Notes under the pieces: generated by a model | Database searches by the model: none | What the model saw: the letters and a program-made list of their open reading frames with translations, nothing else | What the model was told of the DNA's origin: nothing | Origin: Pseudomonadota bacterium | Lineage (GTDB): Bacteria; Pseudomonadota; Gammaproteobacteria; Halothiobacillales; Halothiobacillaceae | NCBI GenBank assembly: GCA_021795795.1 | Contig: JAJYPA010000063.1 | Coordinates: 1-25,712, forward strand | Direction: 5' to 3' | Length of the DNA stretch: 25,712 nucleotides | Shown: positions 7,323 to 16,691 of the stretch, one piece after another | Position numbering within the stretch: position 1 is the first letter of the stretch | Layout: each line of letters starts with the position of its first letter | Position numbers and translations under genes: made by a program

Positions 7323-10300
7323 ATGGAAACCGCAAAACTAAAAAAATTCGCCCAGTTCGCCAGGCGCAGTCTGCTGGAGCAGGTCTCCGCCAAGATGAAA
7401 CTGGTGCTCGCTGAAAACAGCGCCGCCCGCCGGGAAAGCACCGAGGTCATCAAGAAGCTCGAAGAGGCCATCAAGGGCCACGGCAAGGAACAGGTCATCG
7501 AACGGGTGGCCTATATCTGGTTCAACCGGTTCTGCGCCCTGCGCTTCATGGACGTGAACCGCTACACCCGTATCGGCGTGGTGTCGCCCGCCGAGGGACA
7601 GTTCCAGCCCGAGATTCTGGCCGAAGCCAAGATGGGGCACATCGACGAGGAGATGGTCCACGACAAGGTCCGGCAGCAGATCTTCGCACTGCTCGACGGC
7701 AAAGCGCCCAGCCGCGACCCGCAGGGCGAGGCTTACCGCCTGCTGTTGGTCGCCGCCTGCAACTTCTGGAACAAGGCAATGCCGTTCCTGTTTCAGCGCA
7801 TCGATGACTACACCGAGCTGCTGATGCCAGACGACCTGCTCTCGGGCAACTCCATCCTCGCTTATACCCGCGAGGCGATGACGCCGGATGCCTGCGAGGA
7901 TGTCGAGGTGATCGGCTGGCTCTACCAGTTCTACATCTCCGAGAAGAAGGACGAGGTGTTCGACGGCCTGAAGAAGAACAAGAAAATCACGCCCGAGAAC
8001 ATCCCGGCCGCCACCCAGCTTTTTACCCCACACTGGATCGTCCGTTACCTGGTGGAAAACTCTCTCGGCCGCCTGTGGCTGCTCAATCGTCCCGGCTCGA
8101 AGCTGATCGAGCAGATGGACTACTACATCCAGCCCGAACAGGCCGAATCGGACTTTCTGCGCATCGCCAAGCCGGAAGAGATCAAGATCTGCGACCCGGC
8201 CTGCGGTTCCGGCCACATGCTCACCTATGCCTTCGACCTGCTCTACGCCATCTACGAGGAGGAAGGCGTTGATCCCGCCGAGATCCCGGAGAAGATTCTC
8301 ACCCACAATCTCTACGGCATCGAGATCGACGAACGCGCCGGGGAGCTGGCCGCCTTTGCCCTGACCATGAAGGCCCGCGCCAAACAGCGCCGGTTCTTCA
8401 ACAAGGGCGTCAAGCCGAACATCTGCGTGCTGGAAAATGTCCACTTCGACGGCAATGAGTTGAAGGAGTACATGGATTTTGTCGGGCGCGACCTGTTCAC
8501 CGCGCCACTGCAAACCACCCTGCGCCAGTTCGAAGAGGCCGACAACTTCGGATCCCTGATCCGTCCCGATGTCACCGACGTGGACGGCATGCTCAGGATT
8601 CTGGAGTCGAAGAACGTCTCCGGGCAGCTATTTATCAGCATGACCCATCAGAAGGTGCTGCAAGCCCTGCGGCAGGCCGATTACCTGAGCCCGAAATACC
8701 ATGTGGTGATTGCGAATCCGCCGTATATGGGTAGCAAAGGGATGAACAATCGACTTAAGGCATGGGCCGAACAGAACTACAAAGATAGTAAGTTCGATTT
8801 ATATGCAATGTTCATCGACCGGAATCTCGGTTTAGGCCGTGAACACGGCATGATTGCAATGATCACAATGCAAAGTTGGATGTTTCTCTCAAGACTTGAG
8901 AGTCTGCGTATAAGGATTCTTAGGGAAAATACAATCTTGAGCACCGCACATCTTGGTGAACGTGCTTTCGATTCAATCGGTGGAGAAGTTGTATCAACAA
9001 CGGCTTTCGTCCTCTCTACCACCATGCATTCGAACTACAAAGGCGACTATATACGCCTAATAGATGGGTCATCGGAGGCGGGAAAGGCCCGCGCTGCTAT
9101 TGAAGCAATACGCAATCCCAAGTGTGGGTGGCGCTTTAAAGCGTCTAGTGATGATTTCATGAAAATACCTGGGGAGCCAATCGCATATTGGATTAGCAGT
9201 CGTGTGCGGACAATTTTCGCATCTTCCAACTCGCTTGGAACTATTGGCTCACCCACTCATGGTGTTGTCACAGGAGACAATGACCGATTTTTGAAGCTCT
9301 GGCATGAAGTTTCACCTAAGAGAAGTTGCTTTGATGCGGGCAACCGCGATGAGGCTCTTTCCTCTGGAGCCAAATGGTTCCCAGTAAGTAAAGGTGGATC
9401 ATTCCGGAGATGGCATGGGAATTTAGAGCATGTCATTGATTGGGAAAATGACGGCGAAGTAATGAGGACGACCAAACATGAGACTGGACGTATACGTGCG
9501 ACCAACTTCAACCTAAATCGAATCTTTCAACCTGGAATTACATGGTCGACAATCTCAAGCACCCTCTCAATGAGATACCTTCCAGAAGGGATGATTTTTG
9601 AAAGCAAAGGATCTGTTTGCTTCTGCGACAGCGAAGAAAAGAGATTGTTTCTTCTGGCTCTAACGAATACCAAAGTTGTAAACGCTCTGTTGTTAGTAAT
9701 GTCGCCGACTCTGGATTATCACGAAGGCCCAATGAGTCGTATTCCAGTAGTTGAGATTCCTGACAATCAACCTATCACTATTGCCAAGACCTGTTTAGAG
9801 CAATCTAAGTTAGATTGGGATTTTTACGAAACGTCCTGGGACTTCACCATCCTCCCACTACTGAATCCCGACTATCGTCAACCGACCCTAAAGGCAACCT
9901 ACCAGAAGCTCCGAGCACACTGGCGGGAGATGACGCTGGAGATGCACCAGCTGGAGGAAAAGAACAACCGTATCTTCATCGAGGCCTATGGCCTGCAAGA
10001 TGAGCTGAATGAAAAGGTTGACCTCAACGAAATCACTCTGACCTGTAACCCGCACTACCGCTACGGTAACGACAAGAGCGAGGACGAGCTGGAGGCGCTG
10101 CTGCTGGCTGACACCATGTGCGAGCTGGTCTCCTATGCCGTAGGCTGCATGTTTGGCCGCTATGCGCTGGACAAGCCGGGGCTGATCCTGGTCAATCAGG
10201 GCGAGGCCATCGAGGACTATCTAAAGCGGATTCCGGAGCCCAGCTTCCCGGCCGATGACGATAACGTCATCCCCATGCTCGACGGCGACTGGTTCACCGA

Positions 10301-10856
10301 CGACATCGCCGAGCGGTTCCATAAATTCCTGCGCGTGGCCTTTGGCGATGAGCACTATGAGGAAAACCTCCAGTTCGTCGAAAAGGCGCTGGGCAAAAAT
10401 GGCAAGGCCCGCGACATCCGCGATTACTTCCTCAAGGATTTCTACAGCGACCATGTGAGGCGCTACAAGAAGCGCCCCATCTACTGGCTGTTCTCCAGCC
10501 CCAAGGGCAGCTTCAACGCGCTGATCTACATGCACCGCTACCGCCCGGATACCGTCAGCGTGGTGCTCAACGACTACCTGCGCGAATTCCGCACCAAGCT
10601 CACCTCGCACAAGAACCATCTGGAGGCGGTCAGCATCAGCGCCAGCAGCAGCCAGGGCGAGAAGACCAAGGCCCTGAAGGATATCGAGAAGGTCACCAAG
10701 ATGATTGCCGAGATGGAGGAGTACGAACGCGAGGTGCTGTACCCGCTGGCCACCGAGCAGGTGGAGATCGACCTCGACGACGGCGTGAAGGTCAACTACC
10801 CCAAACTCGGGGCGGCCTTAAAGAAGATTCCCGGTCTGGAAGCTGCCGATGAGTAA
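7323..10856 (+). CDS. pglX: PglX, BREX adenine-N6 DNA methyltransferase
   Basis: An 1,177-residue class I SAM-dependent methyltransferase that, in BREX, methylates adenine in a short non-palindromic host motif and so marks self DNA. Motif I is DPACGSGH starting at D291 and motif IV is NPPY at N465-Y468, preceded by VVI. The N-terminal ~280 residues are helical, with AATQLFTPHWIVRYLVENSLG just before the SAM site. The section after NPPY (roughly residues 468-855) carries the target-recognition part. The C-terminal third is helical and includes YFLKDFYSDHVRRYKKRPIYWLFSSPKGSFNALIY, typical of PglX. Length fits type I. ATG 7323 follows CGGAGGAG (7306-7313). The middle of the gene is clearly lower in GC than both ends: bases 9421-9480 are 25/60 G+C and 10081-10140 are 39/60. 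This suggests exchange of the specificity region. The stop overlaps the next gene by 8 bp. Confidence 0.95.
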   Translation: METAKLKKFAQFARRSLLEQVSAKMKLVLAENSAARRESTEVIKKLEEAIKGHGKEQVIERVAYIWFNRFCALRFMDVNRYTRIGVVSPAEGQFQPEILAEAKMGHIDEEMVHDKVRQQIFALLDGKAPSRDPQGEAYRLLLVAACNFWNKAMPFLFQRIDDYTELLMPDDLLSGNSILAYTREAMTPDACEDVEVIGWLYQFYISEKKDEVFDGLKKNKKITPENIPAATQLFTPHWIVRYLVENSLGRLWLLNRPGSKLIEQMDYYIQPEQAESDFLRIAKPEEIKICDPACGSGHMLTYAFDLLYAIYEEEGVDPAEIPEKILTHNLYGIEIDERAGELAAFALTMKARAKQRRFFNKGVKPNICVLENVHFDGNELKEYMDFVGRDLFTAPLQTTLRQFEEADNFGSLIRPDVTDVDGMLRILESKNVSGQLFISMTHQKVLQALRQADYLSPKYHVVIANPPYMGSKGMNNRLKAWAEQNYKDSKFDLYAMFIDRNLGLGREHGMIAMITMQSWMFLSRLESLRIRILRENTILSTAHLGERAFDSIGGEVVSTTAFVLSTTMHSNYKGDYIRLIDGSSEAGKARAAIEAIRNPKCGWRFKASSDDFMKIPGEPIAYWISSRVRTIFASSNSLGTIGSPTHGVVTGDNDRFLKLWHEVSPKRSCFDAGNRDEALSSGAKWFPVSKGGSFRRWHGNLEHVIDWENDGEVMRTTKHETGRIRATNFNLNRIFQPGITWSTISSTLSMRYLPEGMIFESKGSVCFCDSEEKRLFLLALTNTKVVNALLLVMSPTLDYHEGPMSRIPVVEIPDNQPITIAKTCLEQSKLDWDFYETSWDFTILPLLNPDYRQPTLKATYQKLRAHWREMTLEMHQLEEKNNRIFIEAYGLQDELNEKVDLNEITLTCNPHYRYGNDKSEDELEALLLADTMCELVSYAVGCMFGRYALDKPGLILVNQGEAIEDYLKRIPEPSFPADDDNVIPMLDGDWFTDDIAERFHKFLRVAFGDEHYEENLQFVEKALGKNGKARDIRDYFLKDFYSDHVRRYKKRPIYWLFSSPKGSFNALIYMHRYRPDTVSVVLNDYLREFRTKLTSHKNHLEAVSISASSSQGEKTKALKDIEKVTKMIAEMEEYEREVLYPLATEQVEIDLDDGVKVNYPKLGAALKKIPGLEAADE

Positions 10857-12111
10857 AACAATTCAGTTTATATCAGAGCAAGATCGGATCCTGCTCAAAT
10901 ATCAGCCCAGCGATATTCGAGACCCGCGCCTTGTTGGACATAAGCTTGAGACTGAAGGCCGAGTAACTCTTCGGAAAACATTCTCCTTCGAACGAGCTGA
11001 CCTAGTTGAAAAAGTTGAATCGGAAGAGGTTGACGAGTTCGAGTACACCTTTCTCTTTGGCGTAGCTAACGGGCCATATTTTCGGGTTAAGCACCAAATT
11101 CTTGGCCTCAAACATGATCTGCTTCTTGCCAAGGAGATGAAACTAAGTGACAAAACGTTCATTGCCACCCGGGACATTTCCATTTTTCGCAGAATTGATG
11201 TGCTTATTGATGAGCCTATCGTGGTAGGCGGTGACGCGGGCGGCGCAATTCCACCGGAGGCTTTTGATGAGCTACTGGCTAATTTTCCCACTACTACGGA
11301 ATTAACTCATTACGCGAGAGCCAGAGTATCTGGGGTTTTGAAAGACTACCTGGGTACCATGTCCGATGCTCAAACCAAGCTGGACACCTATCTCAACCAG
11401 AAGAAGACCATCCGAAATCGCTCGAAAATCGATTTCATTAAGGACTACGAACCGAAAAAATTCGAGTATGTTCGAGATGAGCTTTCAGCAATGCTGCTAG
11501 ATGTTGAGGCCAATCCCAAGGGATATAAGGAGGAAGATTGGCAACGACAGATTGCTGAGTTCATATTACTTATTTTTCCCAAATACGTAGCCCTTCTCGA
11601 AAAAGTGCACACCAAAGACTTCTATCCAAAGGGCTGCAAGGTCCAGACAAAACGAGAAATTGACTTAATGCTTGTCGATGCCAATGGGACTGTGGATGTT
11701 ATTGAAATAAAGAGACCAGAGTCTCATCAATTGCTCTCAAAAAAGCCAGGCTCTCGCGGCAACTACACCCCAAATGGCGAGCTATCAGAGGCTGTCATGC
11801 AGGTCGAGAAGTATCTATTCCACTTGAGTAAATGGGGGCGAACCGGTGAGCGTGCCATTCAGGGAAAGCGCAAGACAGAATTGCCTGCTGATTTCGAAAT
11901 CAGGATTACCAACCCGAAAGCGATGCTCATTCTTGGCCGAGACAAGGATTTCACAGTAGACCAGCTGTTTGATTTTGAAATAATCAAGCGTAAGTACGCC
12001 AACATCGTCGACATTATGACGTATGACGATCTGCTGCGCCGGTTGGACAATATCATCGCCATGATTCATCACAACTATTCAAAATTGGGAACTAAGGGAG
12101 GGAAAGCATGA
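10849..12111 (+). CDS. Shedu-like DUF4263 nuclease embedded in BREX
   Basis: A 420-residue protein whose C-terminal half matches the Shedu immune nuclease domain (DUF4263, a PD-(D/E)XK fold). Around residues 225-290 it has EEDWQRQIAEFILLIFPKYVAL, then REIDLMLVD with D272, then DVIEIKRP with E286 and K288: the D...ExK catalytic set plus the family's trailing KRP. A later LFHLSKWG region and YANIVDIMTYDDLLRRLDNII complete the domain. The N-terminal ~200 residues are probably a sensing region, as in other Shedu proteins. Shedu restricts phage by nicking or cleaving DNA. The start overlaps pglX by 8 bp and the stop overlaps pglZ as ATGA, so the gene is fully integrated in the operon. Its base composition is lower than its neighbours (10861-10920 is 25/60 G+C; 11521-11580 is 23/60), consistent with acquisition by transfer into a permissive slot. 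Confidence 0.85.
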   Translation: MSKTIQFISEQDRILLKYQPSDIRDPRLVGHKLETEGRVTLRKTFSFERADLVEKVESEEVDEFEYTFLFGVANGPYFRVKHQILGLKHDLLLAKEMKLSDKTFIATRDISIFRRIDVLIDEPIVVGGDAGGAIPPEAFDELLANFPTTTELTHYARARVSGVLKDYLGTMSDAQTKLDTYLNQKKTIRNRSKIDFIKDYEPKKFEYVRDELSAMLLDVEANPKGYKEEDWQRQIAEFILLIFPKYVALLEKVHTKDFYPKGCKVQTKREIDLMLVDANGTVDVIEIKRPESHQLLSKKPGSRGNYTPNGELSEAVMQVEKYLFHLSKWGRTGERAIQGKRKTELPADFEIRITNPKAMLILGRDKDFTVDQLFDFEIIKRKYANIVDIMTYDDLLRRLDNIIAMIHHNYSKLGTKGGKA

Positions 12112-14606
12112 ACGACCGCATAGCCCAGGCCCTGACCAAACTCTTCGACCGGCACCGGATCGTCTTCTGGTACGACGCCAAACAGGAGTTGCGTGACGAC
12201 TTCGAGGCGCTTCAGCTTCACGGCGTCGAGAAGCTGGAACTGATCAACAACGAGTACGGCATCAAGTACAAGCTGCTCCGTGAGCAACCGGAACAGAAAT
12301 TCCTGCTCTACCGCGAAGGCCCTCAGCCCGCCGATCTGGATAACTGGCTGCTGGATGTACAACTGGCCCACGGCGAGTTCCGCACCGACCAGGTGGCCAT
12401 CTGGCTGTCCGAACTGGAGCTCGGCCTGGAGTTTACGGATGTGGTGCAGGCCCATGCGGAGTTCTTCCAGGCGGTCAAACGCAAGGACGCCCTCAAGAAG
12501 CTGCTGAAAGCGGACGACACCGCCGGACAGATTCGCCTGAAGATGCTGGCGGTATGCACGGGCAGCGAGCTGCGCATGGATGCGGTGGTTGAAAACCTGC
12601 TGCAGGAGCTGGCCGACGGCCGGGACGAGAAGATCAAGCTGATAGGCCGATGCAGCCTGGACGGTTTCCTCTGGGAACAGATGACCCGCTGCTATGGCTA
12701 CAAGTCCGACGAGCCGGGCATCCGCGACTTCGCCATCGAGCTGTTCAAGTCCTGCTACGCCATGGGCACCGACGGCCAGGTGAAACTGACTGGCGACGCC
12801 ATGGTGTTTCTCAAGCGCTGGAAGGACAGCCGTCAGTTCGAAGGCGGCTTCGAGACCCTCTCGGGAGAATGCGCCGAGGTCCTCGGGATTGAGCAGGATC
12901 TGGCCAAGCGGGATTTCCGGGAGTTGATCGAGTTGGATTACTTCCGCCTGATTGACCAGAAGATCATCAGCGACTTGGTGCGGGCGGTGGCATCCCGCAC
13001 GGCCTCCAGCGGTGACGTGGCGATCTGGGTTCGCCAGCGGCGACAAGGCCACTGGTATCGTGAATATCGCCACTTGTACGAGGCGGTCGATTACGCCGCC
13101 CAGTTTACCCACGCACTGGGCGAGGCCAAGCTATCCATGGACAGCCTGGCCGAAGGCGTGCAGCGCTACAGCCGCATCTGGTATCAGCTCGATCAGCTTT
13201 ACCGCAAGTTTACCTACCATGTGCGCATGTCGGGACAGGCGTCGCTGATGGGTAGCCTGACCGATCAGGTCGAAAACCTCTACTCCAACAACTATCTGTT
13301 GAAGCTGGGCGACCGCTTCCAGACCTTTGTGGATGCGGCATCAAAATGGGAAGCCTTCCCCGTGCGCAAACAGAAGGAGTTTTTCGAGCATTGGGTACGG
13401 CCGTTTCTGCGCAAGGATAATAAGGTTTGCGTGATCATTTCCGACGCCATGCGCTACGAGATCGGTGATGAACTGCTGAGCCTGATCCGCCAGGAGGATC
13501 GTTACAGCGCAGAACTGGAACCGGCGCTTTCGATGTTGCCCAGCTACACCCAGCTCGGCATGGCGGCGCTTCTGCCCAACAAGGCACTGGCGATTGCCGA
13601 CAACGAGACCGGCACCGTGCTGGTGGATGGGCAAAGCTCCCAGGGAACGGCCAACCGCATCAAGATCCTTGGCCAGGCAATCAGTCAACGGGCTACGGCC
13701 TGCAAAGCAGACGAACTGATGGCCATGAAGGGTGACGACTGCCGGGCACTGGTGCGCGACCATGACGTGATCTACGTCTACCATAATAGGATCGACGCCA
13801 CCGGCGACAAGCGGGAATCCGAGGAGCGGGTTTTCGAGGCGGTGGAAGAAACCCTGCAAGAGCTGATTCGGCTGATCAAGAAGCTGACCGGGGCCAACGC
13901 CAACAACTTGCTAGTGACCTCGGACCATGGCTTCATCTACCAGAACCGCGCCATCGACGAGAGCGACTTTTCCGGGGTCGATGCCGAGGGTGATCAAATT
14001 CTGTTCCGGGACCGCCGCTTCGTGCTCGGCAAGGGGCTCGTCGCGGCATCCAGCCTGCACAAATTCACCCCCGAGCAGCTTGGCCTTGCCGGTGAGGTGG
14101 AGGTCCAGATTCCCAAGTCGATCAACCGCCTGCGCCTGAAAGGCTCCGGCAGCCGCTTTGTGCATGGCGGCGCATCGTTGCAGGAAGTGGTGATCCCAGT
14201 GCTCAAAATCAACAAGAAGCGCCAGAGCGATGTCACCGCCGTCGAGGTGGACATCCTGCGCGGAGCCAGCTCGGTGATCACCTCCGGGCAACTGGCGGTG
14301 ACGATGTATCAGGCCGGGCCGGTCACTGACAAGATCCAGTTGCGTGTACTGCGGGCTGGCATCTACACCGAGGCAGGCGACCTGATCTCTGACAGTCACG
14401 ATCTTACCTTTGACCTGAGCTCGGACAATCCCCGGGAGCGGGAACTACAGGTGCGCTTTGTGCTGGCCCGCAAGGCTGACGAAGCAAACGGCCAGGAGGT
14501 CATTCTGCGGCTGGAGGAAAAGCACGCAGGAACTTCGCATTACAAAGAATACAAGTCGCTCCGGTACTTGATGCGACGCTCATTTACCAGCGATTTCGAT
14601 TTTTAA
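12108..14606 (+). CDS. pglZ: PglZ, BREX alkaline phosphatase-superfamily protein
   Basis: An 832-residue protein, the size usual for type I PglZ. It is the hallmark BREX component and belongs to the alkaline phosphatase fold; homologues act as metal-dependent nucleases or phosphodiesterases. Metal-site signatures are visible: VCVIISDAMRYEIGDEL with D446, and LLVTSDHGFIYQNRAI with D606 and H607. The N-terminal ~400 residues (starting DRIAQALTKLFDRHRIVFWYDAKQELRDDFE) match the conserved PglZ head. The end of the protein is a beta-rich domain with ITSGQLAVTMYQAGPVTDKIQLRVLRAG. The ATG overlaps the preceding Shedu-like stop (ATGA) behind AAGGGAGGG. brxL follows after 14 nt. GC content returns to the high BREX-core level here, in contrast to the gene upstream. 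Confidence 0.95.
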   Translation: MNDRIAQALTKLFDRHRIVFWYDAKQELRDDFEALQLHGVEKLELINNEYGIKYKLLREQPEQKFLLYREGPQPADLDNWLLDVQLAHGEFRTDQVAIWLSELELGLEFTDVVQAHAEFFQAVKRKDALKKLLKADDTAGQIRLKMLAVCTGSELRMDAVVENLLQELADGRDEKIKLIGRCSLDGFLWEQMTRCYGYKSDEPGIRDFAIELFKSCYAMGTDGQVKLTGDAMVFLKRWKDSRQFEGGFETLSGECAEVLGIEQDLAKRDFRELIELDYFRLIDQKIISDLVRAVASRTASSGDVAIWVRQRRQGHWYREYRHLYEAVDYAAQFTHALGEAKLSMDSLAEGVQRYSRIWYQLDQLYRKFTYHVRMSGQASLMGSLTDQVENLYSNNYLLKLGDRFQTFVDAASKWEAFPVRKQKEFFEHWVRPFLRKDNKVCVIISDAMRYEIGDELLSLIRQEDRYSAELEPALSMLPSYTQLGMAALLPNKALAIADNETGTVLVDGQSSQGTANRIKILGQAISQRATACKADELMAMKGDDCRALVRDHDVIYVYHNRIDATGDKRESEERVFEAVEETLQELIRLIKKLTGANANNLLVTSDHGFIYQNRAIDESDFSGVDAEGDQILFRDRRFVLGKGLVAASSLHKFTPEQLGLAGEVEVQIPKSINRLRLKGSGSRFVHGGASLQEVVIPVLKINKKRQSDVTAVEVDILRGASSVITSGQLAVTMYQAGPVTDKIQLRVLRAGIYTEAGDLISDSHDLTFDLSSDNPRERELQVRFVLARKADEANGQEVILRLEEKHAGTSHYKEYKSLRYLMRRSFTSDFDF

Positions 14607-14620
14607 AGGACAGGTTACCG

Positions 14621-16690
14621 ATGAACGAACTTGACCAGAAAATCAACACACACTTCCCGGGACTTGTTGTCCGCAAGGATCTCGTCAAGACGGTCAAGGG
14701 TAACGCCATCGTTCCCTCCTACGTGCTGGAATACCTGCTGGGACAGTATTGTGCCACCAGTGATGAGCCGACCATCCAGACCGGTATCGAGACAGTCAAG
14801 GAGATCCTTGCCAAGCATTACGTGCATCGGAATGAAGCCGGATTGGTCCGCTCGAACATCAAGGAAAAGGGACGTTACAAGGTCATCGACAAAATCAGCG
14901 TTGACCTGAACGATAAGAAGGATGTCTACGAGGCGCAGTTTTCCAACTTAGGGCTAAAAGAGGTTCTGGTTGATTCCGGAACGGTGAAAAAGCACCCCAA
15001 GCTTCTGGTCGGCGGCGTGTGGTGCATTGCGGATCTGGAATATGAGTTCACCGAAGACAAAAGCGCCAGCCCCTGGATCTTGTCGACCCTAAAGCCGATC
15101 CAGCTCTCCCATTTCGATTTCGACGGCTACGTTGAGGCCCGCAAACAATTCACCACCGACGAATGGATCGACCTGCTGGTGCAAAGCATCGGCTTCAACC
15201 CGGAGATGTACGGCAAGCGCAGCAAGCTGACCCAACTGGTTCGACTGATCCCGTTTTGCGAGCGCAACTACAACCTGATCGAACTTGGCCCCAAGGGGAC
15301 CGGCAAGTCGCATATCTACTCGGAGTTCTCGCCCCACGGCATTCTGATCTCCGGCGGCGAGGTTACGGTTCCCAAGCTGTTCGTGAATAATTCTTCCGGA
15401 AAGATCGGCCTAGTCGGTTACTGGGATTGCGTTGCCTTCGACGAGTTTGCCGGAAAGCAAAAGCGCGTCGACAAGGCCCTGGTCGACATCATGAAGAACT
15501 ACATGGCCAACAAGTCCTTCTCGCGAGGCGTCGAGACGCTGGGCGCGGAGGCCTCCATGGTGTTCGTGGGCAACACCCAGCACACCGTGCCCTACATGCT
15601 CAAACACTCGGACCTGTTTTGCGAACTGCCCAACAAATTCTACGACTCCGCGTTTCTGGACCGCATCCATTTCTACATCCCCGGCTGGGAGGTCGACATT
15701 ATCCGGGGCGAGATGTTCTCCAACGGTTATGGATTCGTGGTGGACTACCTGGCCGAGATCCTTCGCTCGCTGCGCAATCACGATTACTCGGACCGCTACA
15801 AGGAGCACTTCTCCCTCTCCTCCGATATCTCGACGCGGGACCGCGATGGCATCAACAAAACGTTCTCCGGCATGATGAAAATCCTTTTTCCGCATGGTGA
15901 GGCGACCAAGGAAGAGGTCGAGGAGCTGCTGCGGTTCGCGATTGAAGGCCGCAAACGCGTCAAAGACCAACTAATGCGCATCGACTCCACCTACGGCAAC
16001 GTCCGCTTTACCTATCAAGACAGTGATGGCCGGGCCAAGCCTGTCACCACGCTCGAAGAGGAGGAATACCCCGGCTACTACCACAAGACCATCGCCGAGG
16101 GTGAAGACAGGGAAATCTTGGAAGCTGCGCAACCGGACTCGCCCCAAAGCCCATCCGAACCACTAGCACCGGCCGAGCCCGTCCTCAAAGAAAAACACCT
16201 CACATTCCAGGAGAACCAGAAGGGCCTCTCCTTCGATACGCTGCTCGGCCCCTACCTCAAGGGTGCGACCGCGATCACGGTCACCGATCCGTACATCCGC
16301 CTGTTCTACCAGGTGCGCAACTTCATGGAATTTTTGGAGACCGTGGTCAAGCACAAGGCCCCTGATGAGGAGGTATCCGTGCATCTGGTGACGACGGAAG
16401 ACGAGTTCAAAGGCGAACAGCAGAAGGACATCTTCGAGAAGATGAAGGAGTCCGCAGGCAGCTTGGGCGTGAACTTCACCTGGGAGTTTGACGGTACCGG
16501 CACGATCCACGCCCGCCACATCGTGACCGACCACGGCTGGAAAATCTCCCTGGATCGCGGCCTCGACATCTTCCAGCACTACGAGATGAACGATCCCTTC
16601 ACCTTCGCCAATCGCCTGCAGCAATACCGCCCATGCAAGGCGTTCGAGGTAACGTTCATTAAACACAAGCGGGAAGCTGAGGGGGAATAA
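14621..16690 (+). CDS. brxL: BrxL, BREX AAA+ protein with a MIT_C-like C-terminus
   Basis: A 689-residue BrxL. BrxL proteins are MCM-like AAA+ ATPases that assemble on DNA; many carry a Lon-like C-terminal domain. Walker A is GPKGTGKS at residues 223-230 and Walker B is VAFDEF at 271-276. The stretch around EMFSNGYGFVVDYLAEILRSLR and the GRKRVKDQLMRIDSTY segment is typical of the family. A Pro/Ala-rich linker follows (AAQPDSPQSPSEPLAPAEP, near residue 510). The remaining ~150 residues read GPYLKGATAITVTDPYIRLFYQ, then TGTIHARHIVTDHGWKISLDRGLDIFQHYE. I recognise this as resembling the MIT C-terminal (phospholipase D-like fold) domain rather than a Lon protease, and I see no obvious Ser-Lys dyad. 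ATG 14621 follows AAAGGA (14605-14610). The stop is 1 nt before the next gene. Confidence 0.92.
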   Translation: MNELDQKINTHFPGLVVRKDLVKTVKGNAIVPSYVLEYLLGQYCATSDEPTIQTGIETVKEILAKHYVHRNEAGLVRSNIKEKGRYKVIDKISVDLNDKKDVYEAQFSNLGLKEVLVDSGTVKKHPKLLVGGVWCIADLEYEFTEDKSASPWILSTLKPIQLSHFDFDGYVEARKQFTTDEWIDLLVQSIGFNPEMYGKRSKLTQLVRLIPFCERNYNLIELGPKGTGKSHIYSEFSPHGILISGGEVTVPKLFVNNSSGKIGLVGYWDCVAFDEFAGKQKRVDKALVDIMKNYMANKSFSRGVETLGAEASMVFVGNTQHTVPYMLKHSDLFCELPNKFYDSAFLDRIHFYIPGWEVDIIRGEMFSNGYGFVVDYLAEILRSLRNHDYSDRYKEHFSLSSDISTRDRDGINKTFSGMMKILFPHGEATKEEVEELLRFAIEGRKRVKDQLMRIDSTYGNVRFTYQDSDGRAKPVTTLEEEEYPGYYHKTIAEGEDREILEAAQPDSPQSPSEPLAPAEPVLKEKHLTFQENQKGLSFDTLLGPYLKGATAITVTDPYIRLFYQVRNFMEFLETVVKHKAPDEEVSVHLVTTEDEFKGEQQKDIFEKMKESAGSLGVNFTWEFDGTGTIHARHIVTDHGWKISLDRGLDIFQHYEMNDPFTFANRLQQYRPCKAFEVTFIKHKREAEGE

Positions 16691-16691
16691 T

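Noticed and set aside
7338..8513. 391-residue minus-strand frame inside pglX
   Set aside because: Shadow frame opposite the methyltransferase motif I region. The plus-strand protein is unambiguous.
12075..13112. 345-residue minus-strand frame inside pglZ
   Set aside because: Shadow frame caused by codon bias; no ribosome site or domain, opposite conserved PglZ.
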